A stretch of DNA of 7,647 bases, taken from assembly GCA_030431165.1 (NCBI GenBank), contig JAUIJQ010000140.1:1-7647 (forward strand), written 5' to 3'. Below the pieces are notes generated by a model. That model made no database searches. It saw only the letters and a program-made list of their open reading frames with translations, and had not been told where the DNA came from. A program made the translations under genes and the position numbers. Numbering within the stretch: the stretch's first letter is position 1; every line of letters begins with the position of its first letter. Of the stretch, positions 1 to 6,427 are shown one piece after another. This DNA is from Rhodothermia bacterium. Its GTDB lineage: Bacteria > Bacteroidota > Rhodothermia > Rhodothermales > JABDKH01.

Positions 1-981
1 CCCGGTTCAACCGTCCACCTTGTCATTGATCCGCTGCTTGGCGATGTCATGAACGCGGTCGGCACGGGCCGCGTTCAGATCAGGCGCAGGGAGGGCGTAT
101 TCTCGACCTTCGGAACGCTCGAGGTTAATTCTGGAGACTACCTCTTCACCGCGGGTGATGTTTTTGTTCGTCGATTTGACATCGAAGCGGGTGGAACGAT
201 CACATGGGACGGAAGCCCGACAAACGCGCAGCTCAACATTCCGGCGTCATACGCGACCCGGGCGTCGCGGGCCGGTCTTCCAGGCTCTGACGGGACGGGG
301 CCCGCAATCCCGCTGATCGTGAAGCTGTTGATCACGGGACGTGTTGAAACGCCTGAGGTAACCTTGTCGCTTGAGGTTGATCGAACAAACCGCGATCTGT
401 CCGGCAACTACGCAGCGCTCGAAGCAATACTCAATCAACCGACGCGGTCGGCTGAATACGCAACGAGTGTACTCGTGACGAACTCGTTCCTGCTGACAAC
501 TTCGGATGCCCGAAGCGACGTGCTTGCGAGCTCGGCATTCAACTCGGTCTCGCAACTCGTCGCGAGCCAGATCAACCGGTACCTAAACGAGGCGCTTCCG
601 AACGTTGACTTTTCGTTTGGTGTCCAGGGTGAGAGCACGCAGGAGCTCGGCGTAACGTACGGTATCGCGTTGCGGTTGCTCGACGAACGTTTGGTAATCC
701 GGGGCGAAGGTATCTATCAGGGTGCACGAACAGACGCATCGGACGCATCATCCCAAAGCCTGGAGGGCGAATTTGTCGTGGAGGTACGACTGAACCCCAC
801 TGTTTCGGTAGAGGTATTTTATCGCCGTGAGGGTGACGTGCTCACCAACAATGCGACCTTGACGGGCTCGACCGGAGCCGGTGTTTCGTACCGGACCGAG
901 TTTAGCAGTTGGCGTCGCTTCTTCAGTCGTATCTTCGGATCGTCCAGTCCTCCTCCCTCCGACCCCGATACCGGTTCCTGA
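1..981 (+). CDS. tamB: TamB (DUF490) family protein, C-terminal part, 5' truncated by the window
   Basis: The frame is open from the first base, so this is the last 326 codons of a longer gene; the ATG at 49 is internal. TamB-type proteins are long periplasmic beta-helical proteins anchored in the inner membrane. They work with an outer-membrane Omp85 partner (TamA-like) and are implicated in lipid transport and outer-membrane assembly. What is seen is the typical C-terminal TamB domain: short alternating beta strands, a GDYLFTAGDVFVRRFDIEAGG stretch read as G-D-Y-x-F then a strand and an E-A-G-G turn, followed by QLNIPASYATRA (about codons 77-88). A helical segment with LNQPTRSAEYATSVLV follows (about 144-159), then several strands ending in GVSYRTEF and a Ser/Pro-rich tail. 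The TGA lies four bases before the rnr start, which suggests co-transcription. The family assignment is firm; the name tamB is by family, not by proven orthology. Confidence 0.9.
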   Translation, partial: PGSTVHLVIDPLLGDVMNAVGTGRVQIRRREGVFSTFGTLEVNSGDYLFTAGDVFVRRFDIEAGGTITWDGSPTNAQLNIPASYATRASRAGLPGSDGTGPAIPLIVKLLITGRVETPEVTLSLEVDRTNRDLSGNYAALEAILNQPTRSAEYATSVLVTNSFLLTTSDARSDVLASSAFNSVSQLVASQINRYLNEALPNVDFSFGVQGESTQELGVTYGIALRLLDERLVIRGEGIYQGARTDASDASSQSLEGEFVVEVRLNPTVSVEVFYRREGDVLTNNATLTGSTGAGVSYRTEFSSWRRFFSRIFGSSSPPPSDPDTGS

Positions 982-985
982 TCGC

Positions 986-3112
986 ATGGCCAAAAAACCG
1001 ACCCGAGAGCGGGTGCTAAACTACCTGGCCAATCACGCGCATCGAGCTTACCGACCGAAAGAGCTCTCCAAGAAGCTGGGCATCACCGATAACGACGAAT
1101 ACCGCCGTTTTCGATCAGATGTTGCTGCACTTGTGGAACGACGCGAGGTCGACGTACATCGCGGCGGCCGAATCCAGCACAAACGTCCGTCGCAGACGCC
1201 AACGGGTCGCATCAGTATTACCCGAAAAGGGTTCGGATTCGTAGCGGTTGAAGGGTTTACCGAAGACGTCTACGTATCGGCCTCGAATACAGGCACCGCT
1301 CTTGACGGCGACCTTGTGCGCCTTGAGATCTTCGCACGTGATCGCCGCGGTGGCGGCCGACGAGGCCGATCCGTTGAAGGTGAGGTGGTTGATATCGTCG
1401 ACCGAGCCAGGAAAGAAGCCGTCGGCACGTTTCGCGAGCACGGTCGACTTGGCTTTGTTGTCCCCGACGACCAGCGCCTTACGCGGGACATCTACGTCAC
1501 CGCGAAACATGATGCCAGCAATGGCGACAAGGTTGTCATCTCGATCGACGCGTTTGAGCACCACCGCGGTGCACCAGAAGGCCGGATTCTCAAGATCATA
1601 GGCCCACAGGACGACCCGCGGGTCCGGGTCGAGTCACTCGCAATGAGCCTGGGCGTGCGCGTTGATTATCCGGAAGCCGCGGCTGCTGAAGCTGAACGAC
1701 GCGCTGCGATCATCGACCCCATCCCCGATGCAGAACTTGCCCGGCGCGTTGACCTTCGCGTTATCCCGACGGTGACGATCGATCCTGATGACGCGAAGGA
1801 TTTTGACGATGCGATCAGTGTAGAGCCTCAGGCAAACGGTGGCTACCTTGTACATGTGCACGTTGCCGACGTCGGCAGTTTCGTGCAACGAGGGACCGCA
1901 CTGGATGACGAGGCCTACGCGCGAGCAACATCTGTCTACCTTGTGGATCGGGTCATTCCGATGTTGCCGCACGTCCTGTCAGCAGGTTCGTGTTCCCTTC
2001 GACCAAGAGAAGACCGCCTCGCCATGACCTGCACGGTTGTGCTGGACGACAGGGGACGCGTTGTGTCGAGCGAAGTTCGCGAAAGTGTTATCCGGTCTGA
2101 CTACCGCCTCACCTACAACGAGGCACAGGCAATAATTGACGGCGGTGATCACGAATGCGCGACGCTGGTTCGGCAGGCTGCTGATGTTTCGCGCCTCCTC
2201 AGCAAACTGCGCGTTGAGCGCGGGAGTATCGAGTTCGACCTCCCCGAGGTTCAGGTCGTGCTCGACGAAGAAGGGGCCGTTCAAGACGTGCGGCCGCGCG
2301 AGAGGCTTGAGGCCCATCGACTCATCGAAGAGTTGATGCTCCTCGCAAATCGGTCGGTGGCAACACTAATGCACCGCCAACCCTTTGTTTACCGCGTCCA
2401 CGCCGCGCCCGATGTTGACAAGCTTTCTCAGGTAGCGCGCTACGTCGGATTGTTCGGATACGATCTACCCCTCGACGAGGGGCGTGCCGACCCGAGTCAG
2501 ATCAACGCCCTCCTGCACGCCATCCGCGGCAGTGCTCAGGAGCCGATTATCCAAAGCGCGTTGCTCCGGGCGATGTCCAAAGCCGAATACTCAACAAGTA
2601 ACGTCGGCCACTACGGACTCGCGCTAAAGGAGTACACACATTTTACGAGCCCGATCCGCAGATATCCTGACCTGATCGTCCACAGGCTGTTGAAGGAAAA
2701 GATCGGTGCGGTACCACAGTCCGGAGACGTCGCCCCACACGGCCTTGCCGACGCAGCTAAACACTGCTCCGAGCGAGAGCGTACGGCCGTTGACGCGGAG
2801 CGCGCCTCGGTCAAGCTCAAGCAGGTCGAGTACGCCAGACAACACGTCGGTGACGAGTTCGCGGGTGTTATATCCGGCGTCTCGCAGTTCGGTATTTTTG
2901 TCCAACTCAGCGAGTTGCTCGTTGAGGGGATGGTACACGTACGAGATATCGGTGACGACTACTACGACTACGACGAGTCTACGTACTCGCTCGTGGGAAC
3001 GCGGACCGGGAAGGAATTTCGTGTCGGGATGGAGGTTACAGTCATAATCGTGCGGGCCGATACAGAAGCCCGGGAGATCGACCTCTTTCTAACCGACGAA
3101 GACGGGAAATAG
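986..3112 (+). CDS. rnr: Ribonuclease R (processive 3'-5' exoribonuclease)
   Basis: A complete 708-aa RNase II/R family enzyme. It hydrolyses RNA from the 3' end and, in the RNase R subgroup, can degrade structured RNA in rRNA and mRNA quality control in the cytoplasm. Domain order fits RNase R: N-terminal winged helix (about residues 6-60), two cold-shock/OB domains (about 73-118, with KGFGFV, and 146-190, with GRLGFV) joined by an Arg/Gly-rich linker (RDRRGGGRRGR), the RNB catalytic domain (about 250-575), and a C-terminal S1 domain (622-700). The metal-binding cluster IDPDDAKDFDDA is present, with D266, D272, D274 and D275 in the canonical positions. The RNB signature HFTSPIRRYPDL begins at H552. 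The protein ends in TDEDGK, so it lacks the Lys-rich tail of E. coli RNase R. The frame stays open back to an ATG at 881, but those 35 extra residues lie inside tamB and do not look like RNase R. ATG 986 (MAKKPTRERVLNYL) fits the family start. No Shine-Dalgarno sequence is visible. Confidence 0.97.
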   Translation: MAKKPTRERVLNYLANHAHRAYRPKELSKKLGITDNDEYRRFRSDVAALVERREVDVHRGGRIQHKRPSQTPTGRISITRKGFGFVAVEGFTEDVYVSASNTGTALDGDLVRLEIFARDRRGGGRRGRSVEGEVVDIVDRARKEAVGTFREHGRLGFVVPDDQRLTRDIYVTAKHDASNGDKVVISIDAFEHHRGAPEGRILKIIGPQDDPRVRVESLAMSLGVRVDYPEAAAAEAERRAAIIDPIPDAELARRVDLRVIPTVTIDPDDAKDFDDAISVEPQANGGYLVHVHVADVGSFVQRGTALDDEAYARATSVYLVDRVIPMLPHVLSAGSCSLRPREDRLAMTCTVVLDDRGRVVSSEVRESVIRSDYRLTYNEAQAIIDGGDHECATLVRQAADVSRLLSKLRVERGSIEFDLPEVQVVLDEEGAVQDVRPRERLEAHRLIEELMLLANRSVATLMHRQPFVYRVHAAPDVDKLSQVARYVGLFGYDLPLDEGRADPSQINALLHAIRGSAQEPIIQSALLRAMSKAEYSTSNVGHYGLALKEYTHFTSPIRRYPDLIVHRLLKEKIGAVPQSGDVAPHGLADAAKHCSERERTAVDAERASVKLKQVEYARQHVGDEFAGVISGVSQFGIFVQLSELLVEGMVHVRDIGDDYYDYDESTYSLVGTRTGKEFRVGMEVTVIIVRADTEAREIDLFLTDEDGK

Positions 3113-3121
3113 TCGAAGCTG

Positions 3122-4627
3122 GTGCCGCGTTTGGGTTTCTCGACGTACGTATTGCTTGCCCGCCACCAGCTACTCGGCGCATATCGGGCTTTCTCGGAGC
3201 GATCCAACGCCGCCATTCGCGTGATCCTGGCGGTCATGGCCCTCTACTTTGGCTACACGCTGACCGTCGGCGGCTGGCGATTCGGCCAGATCGTGTTCTA
3301 CATACTCGAGATCGCGCAACCAACGCAACTGGTCAACGACTACCTGTTTGCGTCAGCCTTCTCCCTGTTCAGCCTGCGGTTCTTGTTTGGCAAATCGCCC
3401 AGGTTTCGAGCGACGCCATACCTCCACCTGCCCATCCACCGCAAACGGCTTGTACGCTACTTTCAGGTGTCGTCTCTTGCGTCTCTGCACAACCTGTACC
3501 CGCTGCTGTTCATTGTATCGTACTGGCTAAATGAGGTAAGACGCATCAACCCCGTACCGCTTGGATCGTGGCTGTGGCTGGGTGGCGTTCTCTGCATACT
3601 CCTCATGTCAACGTGGCTGAATGGATGGCTCCGCGCCGTGTTGTCCAATCAGGCCAGACTGTTTGCGCTGATTGTGATTGCCGCCTGGCTGGTAATTGGC
3701 GTTGACCAGGTACTTGGCACCTTTGTCATCAATGATCTTTCCCGTTCCACGTTCAACGCGTTGCTAACGGGTGACCTGACGACCATGGCCGTTCTGGTCG
3801 GTCTCACTGTAGGCGCATGGCTGGTGTCGTCGCGACGTCTGCTCCGATCGCTCCGGCACAGTGAATCTGCACCGGGCGGACGCGGAAAAGTTTATCGCGA
3901 CATCACGCTACTCCAGGAGCTCGGACCCGTGGGCCAACTCGTGGTGCTGGAAATCAAGATGCTCTGGCGAAACCGGCGGCCGCGACACAACCTCCTCCTC
4001 TCAACGATCTTCTCGACGCTCTACGTCATCGCCCTCCTGCTCACGCCCGGACTCGGGGACACCATCATCGTCCAGTCGGTCGTTGGCCTATTTGCTTCGG
4101 GGGGCTTCGCACTGAACTATGGCCAGTTGATGTTTGCGTGGGAGAGTTCGTTTCTGGACGGACTCCTGGCGCGAGACATTTCGGCGTCCACGATCATCCG
4201 CGCCAAGTACCTGATACTGCAACTCTCGTGCGTCGCCTTCTTTGCACTGAGCCTTCCGATTTTCGCTATTCTGCGACCGGAGCTTATCCTGCTGCACATC
4301 GCATTTACCGTCTACAACGCGGGCATCACGAGCCTGCTCATGATGGTGCTTGCCCTGACAAATCGGCGGCGGGTCGAGCTGTGGCGTTCAGGGAGCTTTT
4401 TCAACTATGAAGGTTTTTCCTTCCTGCACTGGTTGTGGATACTCCCGGTGGCCGTACCGCCCGTCGCGCTGATTGCGTTGCTACCGCAAGTCCAGGCGCA
4501 GGCGGCGATTCTTATTGCGCTTTTGGGGCTGTTCGGATTGCTGCTGACACCGATTCTCGTCGAAATTCTGGCCGATCGCTTTAACCGAAACCGCTACGCC
4601 ATGCTGTCTGGCTTCAGAACGCGATGA
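3122..4627 (+). CDS. DUF5687 family ABC transporter permease
   Basis: A 501-aa integral membrane protein, about the usual length of DUF5687 permeases of Bacteroidota. These are the membrane half of ABC exporters whose substrate is unknown. I count about 10-12 hydrophobic segments, roughly at residues 32-49, 70-90, 117-135, 149-168, 180-199, 219-237, 291-309, 314-335, 363-384, 389-412, 434-455 and 461-480. A cytoplasmic stretch lies near 238-290. Family-like motifs are RATPYLHLPIHRKRLVRYF (97-114), LEIKMLWRNRRPRHN (276-290), the region around FAWESSFLDGLLARD (338-352), and FFNYEGFSFLHWLWILPVAVPP (427-447, here only its landmarks N428, G431 and P442 matter). The start is GTG at 3122, nine bases after the rnr stop; it leaves a short N-terminus before the family-typical LLARHQLL. 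Its TGA overlaps the ATPase start as ATGA, a sign of coupled translation. Family confidence is high; the transported molecule cannot be read from sequence. Confidence 0.9.
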   Translation: MPRLGFSTYVLLARHQLLGAYRAFSERSNAAIRVILAVMALYFGYTLTVGGWRFGQIVFYILEIAQPTQLVNDYLFASAFSLFSLRFLFGKSPRFRATPYLHLPIHRKRLVRYFQVSSLASLHNLYPLLFIVSYWLNEVRRINPVPLGSWLWLGGVLCILLMSTWLNGWLRAVLSNQARLFALIVIAAWLVIGVDQVLGTFVINDLSRSTFNALLTGDLTTMAVLVGLTVGAWLVSSRRLLRSLRHSESAPGGRGKVYRDITLLQELGPVGQLVVLEIKMLWRNRRPRHNLLLSTIFSTLYVIALLLTPGLGDTIIVQSVVGLFASGGFALNYGQLMFAWESSFLDGLLARDISASTIIRAKYLILQLSCVAFFALSLPIFAILRPELILLHIAFTVYNAGITSLLMMVLALTNRRRVELWRSGSFFNYEGFSFLHWLWILPVAVPPVALIALLPQVQAQAAILIALLGLFGLLLTPILVEILADRFNRNRYAMLSGFRTR

Positions 4628-5355
4628 CTGTAGAGTATCACGGCATATCCAAGTCTTACGATGGCCGACTGGCGCTCTCGGTCCCCGAGCTGCGGATCGA
4701 AGCCGGCACCGTATTCGGTCTCGTCGGCGGTAATGGCGCCGGGAAGACAACGTTCCTCAGGTTGATGCTGGACCTGCTGCAGGCCGACTCTGGTTCCATT
4801 GTCATCGATGGGATGGACATTCATACAGAACCCGGATGGCGTGCACAGACCGGCTCCTTCCTCGACGAGTCCTTTCTGATCGATTTCCTGACGGCTGACG
4901 AACTCTTTCGATTCAACGCCCGGCTGTACAACGTACCCGAAGAATCGTACTTCTCGCGCTTGCAGCCTTTCCAGTCATTTTACCCAGATGAGTTGTTCGG
5001 AGAAACGCGCAAGCTTATCCGGGAAATGTCCAAGGGAAACGGCAAGAAGATCGGACTGATCGCGGCGATGTTCTGCGAGCCCCGCCTCGTTGTACTCGAC
5101 GAGCCGTTTGCCATGCTCGACCCGCGATCCCAGATTCGACTCAAACAGCTTATCATCGATCTGAATCGTCGGCTCGGTACCACGTTCATCATTTCCAGCC
5201 ACGATCTGCACCACGTTTCAGAGATCTCAAGCCGCATCGCCATTCTCGAACACGGGCAGATCGTCCGTGACCTGCAGACGACAGCCGAAACGCTGACTGT
5301 GCTCCGTGCATACTTTGAATCTGATCACCTCACCGAGATTCGAAGAGATCCATAG
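4624..5355 (+). CDS. ABC transporter ATP-binding protein, partner of the DUF5687 permease
   Basis: A 243-aa stand-alone ATPase subunit that should dimerise on the cytoplasmic side and power the permease encoded just upstream. Walker A is GGNGAGKTT (G35 to T43, with K41). Walker B is LVVLDEP (L155 to P161, with D159 and catalytic E160), followed by the D-loop ML-DP. The H-loop is SSHD with H193. The signature motif is degenerate, MSKGNGKK (135-142) in place of LSGGQ. At the Q-loop position the sequence reads TGSFLDES (77-84), with no clear glutamine; D81 seems to sit there. From memory, SKGN and LDExFLIDFLT-like segments recur in ATPases paired with DUF5687 permeases, so I read these as family traits rather than damage. 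Its ATG overlaps the permease stop by four bases, and no Shine-Dalgarno sequence is visible, which fits translational coupling. Confidence 0.94.
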   Translation: MTVEYHGISKSYDGRLALSVPELRIEAGTVFGLVGGNGAGKTTFLRLMLDLLQADSGSIVIDGMDIHTEPGWRAQTGSFLDESFLIDFLTADELFRFNARLYNVPEESYFSRLQPFQSFYPDELFGETRKLIREMSKGNGKKIGLIAAMFCEPRLVVLDEPFAMLDPRSQIRLKQLIIDLNRRLGTTFIISSHDLHHVSEISSRIAILEHGQIVRDLQTTAETLTVLRAYFESDHLTEIRRDP

Positions 5356-5361
5356 GTCCCC

Positions 5362-5652
5362 GTGACGATAATTGAACACAACCCGTCCGATCGAGAGATA
5401 CTGGAGTTCGTCGATGACAGTATTCGACTGCTTCGCGAAGCTGGACTGGCCCCACACGTGATACTTGTCGGTCCGACTGCTTACGGGCGACTGTCGGATG
5501 CTGTGTCCGCCCGCTTTAAACGAAGTTCGGGGTCGTTCGAGTCGTACGGACATGTGCCGATCGTCGTCGACCCGGGTCGCAGCGATCAGGTTGTTGTGCT
5601 GCCGGCGCCTGCCGATGCTGCCACATCCGTGGATGTCGTAACAACAGCCTGA
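5362..5652 (+). CDS. Small protein of unknown function (96 aa), possible HK97 A-domain-like fold
   Basis: Not recognised with certainty. It starts at GTG 5362, six bases after the ATPase stop, with a weak AGG upstream, and no in-frame ATG offers a better start. There is no signal peptide, membrane segment or Cys. By eye the fold order is: amphipathic helix (about 9-27, REILEFVDDSIRLLREAG), strand HVILVG (32-37), helix from PTAYGRLSDAVSARF (38-52), Gly/Ser turn, long strand SYGHVPIVVDP (61-71), then strand QVVVLPAP (76-83) and a Ala/Thr-rich tail. A buried ILVGPTAY strand-turn followed by VPIVVDP and a short strand is what I recall of the A-domain of HK97-type capsid proteins and of the isolated A-domain proteins called family-4 encapsulins. 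This is a resemblance, not a proven homology. The position right behind an ABC exporter gives no direct clue to function. Codons from about 76 on overlap the 3' end of the convergent pseudouridine synthase gene. Confidence 0.65.
   Translation: MTIIEHNPSDREILEFVDDSIRLLREAGLAPHVILVGPTAYGRLSDAVSARFKRSSGSFESYGHVPIVVDPGRSDQVVVLPAPADAATSVDVVTTA
5586..5652. other. 67-bp convergent (tail-to-tail) gene overlap
   Basis: The last 20 or so codons of the + strand 96-codon gene (TGA at 5650-5652) and of the - strand pseudouridine synthase gene (TGA at 5586-5588) use the same bases. Both resulting tails are simple: Val/Ala/Thr-rich on the + strand and ending in AGAGSTTT on the - strand. No strong hairpin with a T-run lies within or beside the overlap, so transcripts from the two sides probably run into each other. 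Confidence 0.65.
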
Positions 5653-6368
5653 ATAAGCTGCTGAATGTGATCCAGCCAGGCTTTCTCCCAACGTGGCTCG
5701 CAGCTCCAGCACATGCGCTCGCGCTGAACCGGGTGTTCGAGGCATAACGCGTAGCAGTGCAGTGCGAGGCTCCGGTCGGGCAGGGCCTTTGATGCCCCGT
5801 GCTTGACGTCACCAACAACGGGATGCCCGGCAGCGGCGAGCTGCAACCTGATCTGGTGTGGCCGGCCGGTGTCAAGCGTGACATCAACCAGCGTGCGCCC
5901 ACCGATCTCAGCGACCGACCGCCACTGCAGGTCGGCCCTTCGCCCCCGTTCATCGACTGCTCGCGTGATACTCGCCTTTCCTTTGCTCTTGCGGATGTGA
6001 TGCGTCAATGACCCCTCGCCGATCATCCGTCCCTCCACAAGCGCACAGTACTTCTTCAATACAGTTCGCCCACGAAACTGCTCAGACAGCCGCGCGGCTG
6101 CCTTGGACGTTCGCGCAAGCACCATCGTCCCTGATACCGGGCGGTCGAGTCGATGAACCAACCCGAGGAAGACGTTGCCCGGCTTATTGAACCGACGCTT
6201 CAGGTAGTCTTTGCCCCACGACAAAAGGTCAGTGTCTCCTGTGGCATCTTCCTGAACGAGCAGTCCGCACGGCTTGCAGACAACAAGCAGATGGTTGTCG
6301 AGATGCAGGATCTCGACGGAGGGCGCCGCGGCGTTCCGTTGCGGGCGTGCGGATTTCATCTGGACCAT
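5586..6368 (-). CDS. RluA-family RNA pseudouridine synthase
   Basis: A 260-aa enzyme that isomerises specific uridines to pseudouridine in rRNA or tRNA in the cytoplasm. The catalytic motif is HRLDRPVSG (72-80) with the nucleophile D75. Other conserved blocks are the N-terminal VCKPCGLLV (30-38), the Tyr-containing LKKYCALVEG (104-113), and GRPHQIRLQLAAAGHPVVGD (168-187), with the Arg of HQIR. There is no N-terminal S4 domain, so the architecture is like the short RluA/TruC type rather than RluC/RluD. The target site cannot be assigned. The catalytic core ends near residue 235; the last 20-25 residues are low in complexity, lie antisense to the 96-codon gene, and may be a recent extension. 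The start is ATG 6368, though M4 (ATG ending at 6357) is equally possible. It lies 59 bases downstream of the SPOR gene on the same strand; that gap (6369-6427) holds no promoter or terminator I can recognise, so co-transcription is likely. Confidence 0.95.
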   Translation of the reverse strand: MVQMKSARPQRNAAAPSVEILHLDNHLLVVCKPCGLLVQEDATGDTDLLSWGKDYLKRRFNKPGNVFLGLVHRLDRPVSGTMVLARTSKAAARLSEQFRGRTVLKKYCALVEGRMIGEGSLTHHIRKSKGKASITRAVDERGRRADLQWRSVAEIGGRTLVDVTLDTGRPHQIRLQLAAAGHPVVGDVKHGASKALPDRSLALHCYALCLEHPVQRERMCWSCEPRWEKAWLDHIQQLIQAVVTTSTDVAASAGAGSTTT

Positions 6369-6427
6369 CCCGAGTGTGAGCGATGGTACAAGATCGAAAA
6401 TCCGTACGTGGAATCAGTCCGGTTGGT

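Noticed and set aside
881..985. 35-residue N-terminal extension of RNase R from an upstream in-frame ATG
   Set aside because: It lies inside the tamB coding frame, is Pro/Val/Ser-rich and unlike any RNase R N-terminus, while ATG 986 gives the expected winged-helix start.
5646..5682. Inverted repeat AGCCTG...CAGGCT as a terminator for the + strand operon
   Set aside because: Only a 6-bp stem with a 25-base loop and just three Ts following, and it begins inside the stop-codon region; too weak to call.
5227..5745. 172-codon open frame on the - strand
   Set aside because: It is antisense to the ATPase end, the 96-codon gene and overlaps the pseudouridine synthase; its composition shows no recognisable domain, so it is a shadow frame.
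6369..6427. Promoter for the pseudouridine synthase gene in the 59-base gap
   Set aside because: I found no Bacteroidota-type -33/-7 pair (TTTG, TAnnTTTG) or sigma70-like boxes at sensible spacing.
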